This document shows, in pieces, positions 9,920-19,031 of a stretch of 64,000 nt of DNA. Below the pieces are notes generated by a model. That model searched no databases. It had not been told where the DNA came from and worked only from the letters and a program-made list of their open reading frames with translations. The position numbers and the translations under genes are program-made. The stretch is taken from the NCBI RefSeq assembly GCF_008932115.1, contig NZ_CP044543.1, positions 868,001 through 932,000 on the forward strand, given 5' to 3'. The number at the start of each line of letters is the position of its first letter. Within the stretch, counting starts at the first letter, position 1. The DNA comes from Bradyrhizobium betae (GTDB lineage Bacteria > Pseudomonadota > Alphaproteobacteria > Rhizobiales > Xanthobacteraceae).

Positions 9920-12863
9920 ACACGCGCCGCACCTCGCCCTGCGTTTCCTTCACGCGGGCCTCGAGCGATGAGAAATCGGGCGCGTCGCCGGCGCGCGCCA
10001 TCACGCGCTGAAGGTCGGTGCCCGCGGTCTCCGGCTTGAAACGATCGCTGACGCAGAGCCGCAGGATCTGCGTCAGGTCGTGATAGAGCCGTGCGGCGGC
10101 ACGCAGGATCTCCGCCTCCGACTGCGGGAGCACGCCGAGCTTGGCAGCGTTGTCCAGCACCTGCATCGTACCGACGTCGAGAATATCGGGCTTGTCGTGG
10201 GCGTGCACGAGCTGGAGATATTGCGCGATGAAGTCGATATCGACCATACCGCCGGCGGCGTATTTGAGATCCCAATGGTCGCTCTCGCCCTTTTCCTGCG
10301 CGATGGCGCGGCGCATGTCTGCGACGTCGTTGGCGACGACGGCGCGGTCGCGGCGGCGCGTCAGGACATCGCGGATGATGCGCTCGATCCGCTCACGGAA
10401 GGCATCCGATGAAGACACCACGCGCGCGCGGGTCAGGGCCATGTGCTCCCAGGTCCAGGCCTCGTTGGCCTGGTAGTCCGCAAAGGAAGCAAGGCTCGAC
10501 GCCACCGGGCCGGCCCGCCCGGAGGGACGCAGCCGCATGTCGATCTCGTAGAGCACGCCGTAATTGGTGCGCGTGGTGAAGGCACTGATCAGGCGCTGGG
10601 TGAAGCGCGCGAAGTAGTGCGCGCCGTGCAGCGATTTGGGCCCGTCCGAGTCCGGGGCCTCGCCGTCGAAATCGTACAGCAGGATCAGGTCGAGATCGGA
10701 CGACGCCGTCATCTCGCGGCTGCCGAGCCGGCCCATCGCGATGATCGCGGTCTCCTGCCCCTTGATGCGGCCGTGCTGCGCGGCGAAGCGCTCGGCGACG
10801 AGACCGTGCACGGTGTGGACCGTGCCCTCGGCGACGTCGGCAAAGGCCGTGCTCGCCTGTTGCGCCGAGACGGTGCCGGAGAGGATGCGCGTGCCGATCA
10901 GGAACAGGCTCTCCTGCCCGAACAGGCGCAGGCGATCGAGGAATTCCTCATAGGAGCCGGCGTCGCGCACCGTCGCGGCCAATCGCGCCGACAGTTCCTG
11001 CTTGTCCGGCATCGCGCCGAAGAAGCGCGGATCGATCAGCCCGTCCATGAGCTGCGGCTTCCGCGCCAGCATCTCGCCGAGCCGCGGTGCCGCGCCCAGC
11101 ACCAGCGCCACCAGCGCGACGAGATCGCGGTTCTGGGCGAGCAGCGTGATCAGCCGGCCGCCAAGCTGGAGCGCCCCGAGGAAATGATCGAACGTCACGA
11201 CGGCGCGGTCCGGCTCCTCGGCATGCGCGAGGCCGTCGATCAGGGCCGGCACGAAATCGACGAAGGCGCTTCGCGTCGCCTCGTTGCGGAACGCCCGGTA
11301 GTCGCCGGTGATCCAGTCACGCAGGGTCTGGGCCACTGCGGCCGGCTTCTTGAAGCCGAGCGTCGTCAGATATTGCAGCAGGCGCGGATCTTCAGGGCCC
11401 GCGCCGTAGTCGAGCGCCGGCAGCTTTGCCGTGCCGGTCGGATCATCGCCCTCGAACAGCTTCTCATAATGGCCCTGGACGATCTCGAGTTGCCGCAACA
11501 GATCGCGCGCGAAGGCTTCGCGATCCGGATAGCCGAAGAAGCGCGCAAAACGCTCGACCGCCTCCTTGTCGTCGGGCAGCGCATGGGTCTGCTCGTCCGC
11601 GATCATCTGGAGACGATGCTCGACCCGGCGCAGGAATTCATACGCAATGGTCAGTTCATCGCGCGCGGCAAAGGTGATCCAGTTGTTGACAGCGAGCACA
11701 TTGAGCGCGGCGAGCGTCGGCCGCACCCGCAATTCCGGATGGCGGCCGCCGGCAATCAGCTGCTGCGTCTGGGCGAAAAACTCGATCTCACGGATGCCGC
11801 CGCGGCCGACCTTGACGTTGTGGCCCTCCACCGCGATCTCGCTCTGGCCGCGATAGGTCTGCATCTGCCGCTTCATGTCGTGCACGTCGGCGAGCGCGGC
11901 GAAGTCGAGATGCTTGCGCCAGACGAAGGGGGCGATCTCGGCAAGCAGCGCCTCGCCTGCCCTGGGATCGCCGGCGCAGGCGCGTGCCTTGATCATTGCG
12001 GCGCGCTCCCAGGTGCGCCCTTCGCGCTCGTAGTAATGCAGCGCAGCGTCGCGGGAAATCGCCACCTGGGTCGAGGACGGATCGGGCCGCAGCCGCAGAT
12101 CGACGCGGAAGACGTAGCCGTCATAGGTCCGCTGCTGGAGGAGGCGCGCCATACCCTGCGTCACCCGGACGAAGAACGGCTGCGGCTCGATATCGGGGGC
12201 AAGCGTCGTGTTGTCGGGATCGAAGAACACGATGAGATCGATGTCGCTGGAATAGTTCAGCTCGCCCGCGCCCATCTTGCCCATCGCCAGCACAATCAGG
12301 CCGCAGCCCTTTTCCGGCGCCTCGGGATCGGGCGGCAGGATTTTTCCACGTGCGGCTTCCTGCCGCAGCTGGTACTGGAGCGCCGCCTGCACCGAAGACA
12401 CCGCGACATCGGTCAGCGCCGCCGTCACCCGCATGACCGGCCAGACCCCACCGATGTCGCACAGCGCGGTCAGGAGCGCGGCTTCCGCCTTCATCCGGCG
12501 AAGCAGCCGCATCACCTCGGCTTCGTCGGCCGCAGCAAGCACAGCGTCCCTCGCCTCGGCGATCAGCGCGGCGAGATGCGTATCCGGATCACATGCCAGC
12601 AGCCGGATCAGGCGCGGCGCATCGGCGCGCGCCAGATCGAACAGATACGGCGAGAATTCCGCGATGCCGGCCAGAATTTCCCGCGCGAAGGGATGCACCA
12701 ATAGCGCTTCGAGACGGGCCGACTGTGCCGGCTCGAGTTCGGCCAGCCAGGTGTCAAAGCGTCGTTCGTCGGTTGTGGAAGCGGCAATATGGGGAGCCTC
12801 CGCGAAGCGCGCGGCCAAGCCCTCACCATGCTTGTCCGCGTTTCCCGGCGCGGAGTGGTTCAT
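9876..12863 (-). CDS. glnE: Bifunctional glutamine synthetase adenylyltransferase/adenylyl-removing enzyme
   Basis: 995-residue GlnE, which attaches or removes AMP on glutamine synthetase according to PII signals. Two nucleotidyltransferase domains are visible: the N-terminal adenylyl-removing half with 'GELNYSSDIDLIVFFD' (around residues 205-220) and the C-terminal adenylylating half with 'REMTASSDLDLILLYDFDG' (around 720-740). Each is followed by a helical regulatory domain. Its ATG overlaps the upstream kinase stop by 4 bases (ATGA), placing it last in a response regulator-kinase-glnE operon. Its 3' end overlaps fdsD tail-to-tail. Length is normal for the family. Confidence 0.97.
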   Translation of the reverse strand: MNHSAPGNADKHGEGLAARFAEAPHIAASTTDERRFDTWLAELEPAQSARLEALLVHPFAREILAGIAEFSPYLFDLARADAPRLIRLLACDPDTHLAALIAEARDAVLAAADEAEVMRLLRRMKAEAALLTALCDIGGVWPVMRVTAALTDVAVSSVQAALQYQLRQEAARGKILPPDPEAPEKGCGLIVLAMGKMGAGELNYSSDIDLIVFFDPDNTTLAPDIEPQPFFVRVTQGMARLLQQRTYDGYVFRVDLRLRPDPSSTQVAISRDAALHYYEREGRTWERAAMIKARACAGDPRAGEALLAEIAPFVWRKHLDFAALADVHDMKRQMQTYRGQSEIAVEGHNVKVGRGGIREIEFFAQTQQLIAGGRHPELRVRPTLAALNVLAVNNWITFAARDELTIAYEFLRRVEHRLQMIADEQTHALPDDKEAVERFARFFGYPDREAFARDLLRQLEIVQGHYEKLFEGDDPTGTAKLPALDYGAGPEDPRLLQYLTTLGFKKPAAVAQTLRDWITGDYRAFRNEATRSAFVDFVPALIDGLAHAEEPDRAVVTFDHFLGALQLGGRLITLLAQNRDLVALVALVLGAAPRLGEMLARKPQLMDGLIDPRFFGAMPDKQELSARLAATVRDAGSYEEFLDRLRLFGQESLFLIGTRILSGTVSAQQASTAFADVAEGTVHTVHGLVAERFAAQHGRIKGQETAIIAMGRLGSREMTASSDLDLILLYDFDGEAPDSDGPKSLHGAHYFARFTQRLISAFTTRTNYGVLYEIDMRLRPSGRAGPVASSLASFADYQANEAWTWEHMALTRARVVSSSDAFRERIERIIRDVLTRRRDRAVVANDVADMRRAIAQEKGESDHWDLKYAAGGMVDIDFIAQYLQLVHAHDKPDILDVGTMQVLDNAAKLGVLPQSEAEILRAAARLYHDLTQILRLCVSDRFKPETAGTDLQRVMARAGDAPDFSSLEARVKETQGEVRRVFSALLEGKQSAAAT

Positions 12864-14320
12864 GCCACCTTCTGTGGCACATCCGGTATTGGAGGAGCAA
12901 CCCTGTCGCCGGCACCTGCGCGCGCCGGCAGCACCAGCGTGGCTACGAGACCCGGATGGGCATCGCCCAGCCGCAATTCCCCGCCATGCAGCGTCGCAAC
13001 TGCGGAGGCGAGGCTGAGGCCGAGGCCGGAGCCCGGGAGCGTGCGGCTGGCCTCCAGCCGCACGAATCGCTCGACGGCATGCTTGCGGTCGCCTTCGGGG
13101 ATACCGGGGCCGCGATCGGTGACGCTGAGCAGCACCTGGTCGCCCTCGCGCCTGGCCTCGATCGTGATCTGCCTGCTGTCCATGCTGACCACGGTTCCCG
13201 CCGGCTGCGCGGCCGGCTTGCCGTATTTGATCGCGTTCTCGACCAGATTGGCGAGTGCCTGGCTGATCAATTCGCGGTTGGCATGAACCGGCGTCGGATC
13301 GGCCTTGACCTTGAGGGTCATGCCGTCGTCCTCGGCGAGCGGCTCGTAGAGCTCGTGGATGCCGCCCGCCACGTCAGCTGCGTCGAAATCATCCATGTTG
13401 CCGCGCGCCTGGCCGGATTCGGCACGCGCGATCATGAGCAGCGCATTGAAGGTGCGGATCAGGCCGTCGGATTCCTCGATGGTCCGCTCCAGCGCGGCAC
13501 GGTAATCGGCTTCGCTGCCCGATTTCGCCAGCGCCTCCTCGGCGCGGTTGCGCAGGCGCGTCAGCGGCGTCTTGAGGTCGTGGGCGATGTTGTCGGAAAC
13601 TTCCTTCAATCCCGCCATCAGCGCCTCGATCCGCTCCAGCATGGCGTTGAGGTTTTCGGCAAGACGGTCGAGCTCGTCGCCGCTGCGTCCCACCGGCAGG
13701 CGCCCGCTGAGATCGCCGGTCATGATGCGCTGCGCGGTGCCGGTCATGGCGTCGATGCGCCTGAGGACCCTGCGCGCGACGAACACGCCGCCGCCGAGAC
13801 CGAGCACCACGACGATCAGGATCGACCATTGCGCGGCCTTCGCGACGATGCCGAACAGGCGCCGCCGCTCGTCGAGATCACGGCCGATCAGGAGCCGGAA
13901 GCCGTTTTCCAGTTCGGTGACGCGCACCAGCGCGCGATGATTGCGTTCGTTCCCGTCCTCGATCCGCCGGTAGGCCGTCTCCGTCCAGCCGCGCGTTGCC
14001 ATCACGCCCGGTGCCAGCGAGCCGACATTGCCGGCGACAGCCTGCCCGGTCGGCGTGGTCACGAGGTAGAGATTGGCGCCCGGCCGCAGCGCGCGATACT
14101 CGATCGCGCGCACGAGGCCGAACAGGCCGCGCCTCCCGTAGATCTCGTTGATTTCCGAGGTCTCGGAATTGACCGTCTGCGTGATCTCCTCGGTGATCAG
14201 CCGCCGCGTATTCCAGGCGAAGTAGCCGAGCAGCGACGCCGCGAAGATCGCGAACAGGAACAGGTAGGCCAGCGTCAGCCGGAACGCCGTGGTGCGGACG
14301 AGTTTACCGAATGCCGTCAC
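12860..14320 (-). CDS. HAMP-type sensor histidine kinase in operon with glnE
   Basis: 486-residue membrane sensor kinase: TM1 at ~14-34, a periplasmic domain of ~140 residues, TM2 at ~170-190 ('ILIVVVLGLGGGVFVARR'), a HAMP linker, HisKA with 'NIAHDLKTPLTRLRN', and a HATPase domain with 'LVENAIKYGKP', 'DRGPGIPE' and 'GSGLGLSLA'. The start is GTG at 14320, inside the end of the response regulator (17-bp overlap), and the stop overlaps glnE. It resembles the envelope- or stress-type kinases found beside degP in Rhizobiales. The signal it senses is unknown. Confidence 0.9.
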   Translation of the reverse strand: MTAFGKLVRTTAFRLTLAYLFLFAIFAASLLGYFAWNTRRLITEEITQTVNSETSEINEIYGRRGLFGLVRAIEYRALRPGANLYLVTTPTGQAVAGNVGSLAPGVMATRGWTETAYRRIEDGNERNHRALVRVTELENGFRLLIGRDLDERRRLFGIVAKAAQWSILIVVVLGLGGGVFVARRVLRRIDAMTGTAQRIMTGDLSGRLPVGRSGDELDRLAENLNAMLERIEALMAGLKEVSDNIAHDLKTPLTRLRNRAEEALAKSGSEADYRAALERTIEESDGLIRTFNALLMIARAESGQARGNMDDFDAADVAGGIHELYEPLAEDDGMTLKVKADPTPVHANRELISQALANLVENAIKYGKPAAQPAGTVVSMDSRQITIEARREGDQVLLSVTDRGPGIPEGDRKHAVERFVRLEASRTLPGSGLGLSLASAVATLHGGELRLGDAHPGLVATLVLPARAGAGDRVAPPIPDVPQKVA

Positions 14321-14984
14321 GGATCATGTACCCGGCGCCGCGGATCGTGTGCAGCAACGGCCGCTCGAAGCCCTTGTCGATCTTGGAGCGCAGCCGCGAA
14401 ATGTGCACGTCGATCACGTTGGTCTGCGGATCGAAATGATAGTCCCAGACGTTCTCCAGCAGCATGGTGCGCGTCACCACCTGCCCGGCATGCTTCATCA
14501 GATATTCGAGCAGGCGGAATTCGCGCGGCTGCAGCGTCAGCTCGTCCTTGCCGCGGGCGACGCGATGGGACAGCCGGTCGAGCTCGAGGTCGCCGACACG
14601 GTAGAGCGTGTCCTCGGCCGGGCCGCCGCGGCGGCGCGACAGCACCTCGACACGGGCCAGCAGCTCAGCGAAGGAATAGGGCTTCGGCAGATAGTCGTCG
14701 CCGCCGGCGCGCAGGCCCTTGATGCGGTCGTCGACCTGCCCGAGCGCCGACAGAATCAGCACCGGGGTCGTATTGCCCTTGTCGCGGAGCAGACCGATCA
14801 GCGACAGGCCGTCGCGCTTGGGCAGCATGCGATCGACCACCAGCACGTCGTACTCGCCGTTCTCGGCCATGGCGAGGCCTTCCTCGCCGTCTGCGGCGTG
14901 GTCGGCAATATGTCCGACCTCGCGAAACGCCTTCACGAGGTAGTCGGCGGATTCGCGGTCGTCTTCGATGATGAGGAGGCGCAT
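14304..14984 (-). CDS. OmpR/PhoB-family response regulator
   Basis: 226-residue response regulator: receiver domain with acidic pocket 'IIEDD', phospho-acceptor Asp51 ('VVDRMLPKRDG') and conserved Lys in 'YLPKPYSFAELLARVE', then a winged-helix trans_reg_C DNA-binding domain ending 'HTIRGAGYMIRD'. The ATG at 14984 begins directly with the receiver beta-strand; the reading frame extends 21 codons further without homology. First gene of the regulator-kinase-glnE set. A terminator at 15089-15128 separates it from degP, so it should have its own promoter in 14985-15088. Confidence 0.93.
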   Translation of the reverse strand: MRLLIIEDDRESADYLVKAFREVGHIADHAADGEEGLAMAENGEYDVLVVDRMLPKRDGLSLIGLLRDKGNTTPVLILSALGQVDDRIKGLRAGGDDYLPKPYSFAELLARVEVLSRRRGGPAEDTLYRVGDLELDRLSHRVARGKDELTLQPREFRLLEYLMKHAGQVVTRTMLLENVWDYHFDPQTNVIDVHISRLRSKIDKGFERPLLHTIRGAGYMIRDGIR

Positions 14985-15088
14985 CGTGCGTTCGGCGGCG
15001 GTCAAGGGGTCAACCTTCTCTGAACATGGCGCGAGCGGCAATCGCATGCAAGCCAGACAAATGGGACTTGGTTGAGTATCTGGGTCGG

Positions 15089-15128
15089 CAAAAAGGCGGG
15101 CGGTGAAGCTGGGGGGACCTCACCGCCC
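15089..15128 (-). terminator. Intrinsic terminator after degP
   Basis: Read on the minus strand, a perfect 9-bp stem (GGGCGGTGA/TCACCGCCC, arms 15120-15128 and 15098-15106) with a 13-base loop is followed by GCCTTTTT. It lies 140 bp after the degP stop and before the response regulator gene. Confidence 0.75.
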
Positions 15129-15268
15129 TAGGCCTTCCGACGGAGGGGGGCGTAATTCCACCGGAAGGTAGACTGGGGAAGCGAAATTTACGCTGCTCCC
15201 CCGAAGGGCGCCGGCGGCTGGGGCGACTGATGCCGGCGACACCCTTCATCTCTTGGGCCTCCTGAGGC

Positions 15269-16855
15269 TCACCCCTTGGCGAGGGGGATCGCGACGAAGC
15301 GGGACTGACCGCCGCTCTTCACGCGCATCAGGACGCTGTTCTTGTTGTCGGTCCGCGCCGTGTTGATGGCGTCGCGGACGTCGCCGGCGGAGCTCACGCT
15401 CTTGCCGCCGACTTCCAGAATCACGTCGCCTTCCTTGAAGCCGCGTTCGGCCGCGGCACTCTTCGGATCGACTTCGGTGACCACGACGCCTTCCTTGCCG
15501 GCGCCGGCCACGGAGTCGGCGGGCGCAACGGTCATGCCGAGCTTGGGCACGTCGGTGCCGCGGCTCGCACCCTTGCCGCTGTCCTTGTCGGTGTCGGCCT
15601 TGGCCTCGACCGTGTTCGGCAGCTGGCCGAGCGTCAGGTTCACGACCTTGTCCTGGCCCTTGTGCAGCACGTTGAGCTTCACGGTCGCGCCGGGCGAAAG
15701 GCCGCCGATGGTGCGGGCGAGCTCACGGGCGTCCTTGACGGCTTCGCCGTTGACCGAGGTGATCACGTCGCCGGACTCGATGCCGGCCTTGGCAGCCGGA
15801 CCGTTCGCCTGGGGTTCTGCCACCAGCGCGCCTTCGGCCTTCTTCATGCCGAGGCTGTCGGCGATGTCAGACGTCACCGGCTGGATCTGCACGCCGATCC
15901 AGCCGCGGCTGACCGAGCCCTTGTCCTTGAGCTGGGCAACCACCGTCTTCACGGTGGAGGCCGGGATCGAGAACGCGATGCCGACGCTGCCGCCGGAGGG
16001 CGAGTAGATCGCGGTGTTGACGCCCATCACTTCACCGTTGGTGTCGAAAGCCGGACCGCCGGAATTGCCCTTGTTCACGGGCGCGTCGATCTGGATGAAA
16101 TCGTCATAGGGGCCGTTGCCGATATCGCGACCGGCGGCCGAGACGATGCCCGCGGTCACGGTGCCACCGAGGCCGAACGGATTGCCGACCGCGAGCACCC
16201 AGTCGCCGATCCGCGGCTTGCCGTCGGCAAGTTTGGCGAACGGGAAGTTCGAGCTGCCCTCGACCTTGATCAGGGCAAGGTCGGTGCGCTGGTCGGTGCC
16301 GATCACCTTTGCGGTGTAGGTCTTGCCGTCGTCGGTGGTGACCTCGACCTTGTCGGCGCCGTCGACCACGTGATTGTTGGTCACGGCAAAGCCGTCAGCC
16401 GAAATGAAGAAGCCGGAGCCCTGTCCCTGCACGACACGGCCACGGCCGCCGCCGCCACCCTTCTGGCCCGGGAAGCCATCCGGACCGCCGAAGCGGCGGA
16501 AGAAGCGCTCCATCGGCGAGCCCGGCTGGAACGGCGAGGAGGAATCATCGCCGTCATCGTTGCTGGCGGTCTTTTCCTTGATGTTCACCTTCACCGAGAT
16601 CACCGACGGCTTCACGCGCTCGACGATGTCGGCGAAGCCGATCGGACGCTCGACCTTGCGGACCTCGTTGTTGACCTGCGCATGCGCCGGGCTCGAGAAC
16701 AGGTCGCTCGGCGAAGTCGACGGGCTGAAGCCATGGACGGCGATGCCGAGGCCTGCGACGACCGAGGCCATCAGCGCGATCCTGCGCGCGGAGAAAACCG
16801 AGCGGCGGGGCTGGCGGTAGGACGGAAGGTTGGTGAGGTCGGGACGGTCGGTCAT
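15269..16855 (-). CDS. degP: Periplasmic serine protease/chaperone, Do/HtrA family
   Basis: 528-residue DegP-like protease for quality control of misfolded envelope proteins. A positively charged N-terminus and hydrophobic stretch ('IALMASVVAGLGIAV', 26-40) with 'PAHAQ' near 56-60 suggest secretion. The trypsin-like catalytic triad is intact: His162 ('TNNHVV'), Asp192 ('RTDLALI') and Ser265 ('GNSGGP'). Two PDZ domains follow (~300-385 and ~425-520). A glycine-rich insert at ~122-140 fits the LA-loop region. The reading frame is open for 534 codons upstream, but that part is a shadow of the chemoreceptor gene; the ATG at 16855 with CTGGAG upstream is the sensible start. It is adjacent to a two-component pair, as is common for envelope-stress proteases. 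Confidence 0.95.
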   Translation of the reverse strand: MTDRPDLTNLPSYRQPRRSVFSARRIALMASVVAGLGIAVHGFSPSTSPSDLFSSPAHAQVNNEVRKVERPIGFADIVERVKPSVISVKVNIKEKTASNDDGDDSSSPFQPGSPMERFFRRFGGPDGFPGQKGGGGGRGRVVQGQGSGFFISADGFAVTNNHVVDGADKVEVTTDDGKTYTAKVIGTDQRTDLALIKVEGSSNFPFAKLADGKPRIGDWVLAVGNPFGLGGTVTAGIVSAAGRDIGNGPYDDFIQIDAPVNKGNSGGPAFDTNGEVMGVNTAIYSPSGGSVGIAFSIPASTVKTVVAQLKDKGSVSRGWIGVQIQPVTSDIADSLGMKKAEGALVAEPQANGPAAKAGIESGDVITSVNGEAVKDARELARTIGGLSPGATVKLNVLHKGQDKVVNLTLGQLPNTVEAKADTDKDSGKGASRGTDVPKLGMTVAPADSVAGAGKEGVVVTEVDPKSAAAERGFKEGDVILEVGGKSVSSAGDVRDAINTARTDNKNSVLMRVKSGGQSRFVAIPLAKG

Positions 16856-17076
16856 GCAGAGATCTCCAGGGCCTTGAAATCCATTTGGTGCCGGATGGCA
16901 GCACCTTACGGTCCTGAAGATGGGGGCTCCCGCCTTACCGCGCGCTGGCGGCGGGGTTAAACTTTTGTAATGAACGGCCACGCGGATGCGGCCGTTTATC
17001 GCAGCCCGAAAATCGTGGTGTGACAGGAACTTAATCGAGTTCCCGAGATCTGCGCATACCCGCGTATTCCGCGGCC

Positions 17077-18420
17077 TCAGCTCGCCCTGACGCTGACGAT
17101 AAATTCGTCCACTTCGCGCTTCAGGGTCTCGGCCTGCCGCGACAGGTCGACGGCGGAATCGCGCGCTTCGGCAGCCATGCGCCCGGTCTCCGCCGAGGTC
17201 GAGGTGATCTGGACGATGTGATTGGAGACGTCGAGCGTTCCGTGTGCGGCGTCCTGCGCGCTGCTCGTGATGTCCTGTGTGGCGTTGCGCTGCTGGGCGG
17301 TGTCGACCTCGATGCCGGACATGATCGACGAGATCTCCGACAGGGTCTTCGAGATCCCGTCGATCGCGCCGCGCGTCTCCGCGGTGATGCCCTGGATGCT
17401 GGCGACGTGCGAGGTGATCTCTTCCGTCGCCTTGCTGGTCTGGTGCGCGAGGCTCTTCACCTCGGAGGCGACCACGGCAAAACCCTTGCCGGCCTCCCCT
17501 GCCCGCGCCGCCTCGATGGTGGCGTTGAGCGCCAGCAAATTGGTCTGCGATGCGATCGCCTGCACGAGCTGCACGACCTCGCCGATCTTGTCGGCGGCAT
17601 CCGACAGCGTGTGGATGGTGTCGCGGCTCTTCTCGGCCTGGGACGCTGCGCCTTCGGCGCGCTGGGTCGCATCGGTAACGCGGCGGCTGATCGTGCCGAT
17701 CGAGTTCGTCATCGCCTCGGCCGAGCCCGCGACCGTCTGGACGCTGACGCTGGCCTGGCTGGCCGCGCTCGCGACCGCACTGGCCTTCGTGCTGGTGTCG
17801 TTGGCCGTCCGCGACAATGTCTCCGCGTTGCTCTTCAGATGCACGGCCGACGACGCCACGCTGTCGACGACGCCGGCGACGAGATCGTTGAAGCGCTTGA
17901 TGCGGTCGTCGAGAAATTGCGAGCGCTCGGACTGATGCTGCGCTTCGCGCAGCTGCTGCTCGGTGAGCCGGCGCCGCTCGATCCCGTTGGTCTTGAATAC
18001 CTCCAGCGCCCCGGCGAGCAGGCCGATCTCGTTGGTGCCACCGAGGCCCGGAACGGATGTCTCGAACTTCTGGTCGGCGACCTCGCGCATGGCATGCACG
18101 ATCGCCGCCAGCGGGCTGAGGATGCCGTTGCGCACGGCGAACCAGGTAGTGAGGCAGATCGCGACGGCGACGACCGCAATCACGCCGCAGGCCATCAGAA
18201 AATAGGAAAACGCCGTCTGCGCCTGCTGGTAGATCTGCATCGCGTGGTCGCGCGCGGGGCCGCTCAGCGCTGAGAAATCCGACGACAGGCTGGTGATCTC
18301 GTTGTTGAGATAGAGCACCGCGACGAAGCCGGTGCCGCCGCCGATGCCCAGCAGGAACAATAATGCTGCGACGACGGCGCCGACCAGGAAGCGGATCGTC
18401 AGATTGCTGTTCGTGAACAT
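17077..18420 (-). CDS. Methyl-accepting chemotaxis protein
   Basis: 447-residue transducer: TM1 ~9-32 ('[19 protein letters not shown]'), a short periplasmic region of ~45 residues, TM2 ~80-102, a HAMP segment, and an MCP signalling domain with the invariant hairpin tip around '[18 protein letters not shown]' (~293-310). The sensing domain is too small for a dCache or large 4-helix bundle, so it may detect membrane or energy state or an interacting protein. No C-terminal CheR-binding pentapeptide is seen. It lies alone, 221 bp upstream of degP, and has no che genes nearby. Confidence 0.93.
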   Translation of the reverse strand: MFTNSNLTIRFLVGAVVAALLFLLGIGGGTGFVAVLYLNNEITSLSSDFSALSGPARDHAMQIYQQAQTAFSYFLMACGVIAVVAVAICLTTWFAVRNGILSPLAAIVHAMREVADQKFETSVPGLGGTNEIGLLAGALEVFKTNGIERRRLTEQQLREAQHQSERSQFLDDRIKRFNDLVAGVVDSVASSAVHLKSNAETLSRTANDTSTKASAVASAASQASVSVQTVAGSAEAMTNSIGTISRRVTDATQRAEGAASQAEKSRDTIHTLSDAADKIGEVVQLVQAIASQTNLLALNATIEAARAGEAGKGFAVVASEVKSLAHQTSKATEEITSHVASIQGITAETRGAIDGISKTLSEISSIMSGIEVDTAQQRNATQDITSSAQDAAHGTLDVSNHIVQITSTSAETGRMAAEARDSAVDLSRQAETLKREVDEFIVSVRAS

Positions 18421-18544
18421 CGGGGAGCTCAGAGGCTGGAATCGAATCTTGCGCCAAGCTTCCAGATAAAGGTCAATATAGCGTGAAACAGACCATCGCG
18501 AGCGGTCTAAGTATCATTACGTAGGCGCGGACGACGTCATGCCG

Positions 18545-19027
18545 CTAGGAGGATTTGGCTTCGTCCGACATCAACGCGGCGAGCCGCGTCTCCTCCTCGG
18601 GCGTCAGCGGCGGCGCTGGTACGTCTGCACCGCTTCGCGAACGGCGACGAATCTGTAGCCAGAGCGCCAGGCCGCCGGCGATCAGCAACAGCGGCCCGAA
18701 CAGCCACAGCAGCATGGTCTGGCGCTCGAAGCGCGGCTTGAGCAATACGAACTCACCATAGCGCGCGACAAGGAAGTCGAGCACCTGCGAATTGCTGTCG
18801 CCGGCCGCGATGCGCTCGCGCACCAGCAGGCGCAGATCGCGCGCGAGCGGCGCGTCGGAATCATCGATCGACTGGTTCTGGCAGACCATGCAGCGCAGCT
18901 CACGCGACAGGTCGCGCGCGCGGACTTCCTTGGCAGGATCCGACATGATCTCGTCGGGCTGCACGGCGTACGCCACGGGCATGGCCAGCAGCATCAGCGC
19001 GACGATCGCAAGCATCATCCGCCGCAT
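18545..19027 (-). CDS. ccmH: Cytochrome c maturation protein CcmH/CycL (apocytochrome thiol-redox)
   Basis: 160-residue membrane-anchored periplasmic thiol oxidoreductase that keeps the CxxCH of apocytochrome c reduced for heme attachment. It has a signal peptide (1-21), the family motif 'LRCMVCQNQS' with Cys46 and Cys49, a TM at ~105-125 and a cytoplasmic tail. Last gene of the ccmI-ccmE-ccmF-ccmH operon (cycHJKL in rhizobial nomenclature), starting 4 bp after the ccmF stop. Confidence 0.96.
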   Translation of the reverse strand: MRRMMLAIVALMLLAMPVAYAVQPDEIMSDPAKEVRARDLSRELRCMVCQNQSIDDSDAPLARDLRLLVRERIAAGDSNSQVLDFLVARYGEFVLLKPRFERQTMLLWLFGPLLLIAGGLALWLQIRRRSRSGADVPAPPLTPEEETRLAALMSDEAKSS

Positions 19028-19031
19028 CGGA

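Noticed and set aside
16973..16996. Hairpin AACGGCC-N10-GGCCGTT between degP and the chemoreceptor
   Set aside because: Only 7 bp and no T-run on either strand; too weak to call a terminator.
16856..18457. N-terminal 534-codon extension of degP
   Set aside because: This stretch is Arg-rich and overlaps the real chemoreceptor gene in another frame. The signal-like N-terminus of DegP begins at 16855.
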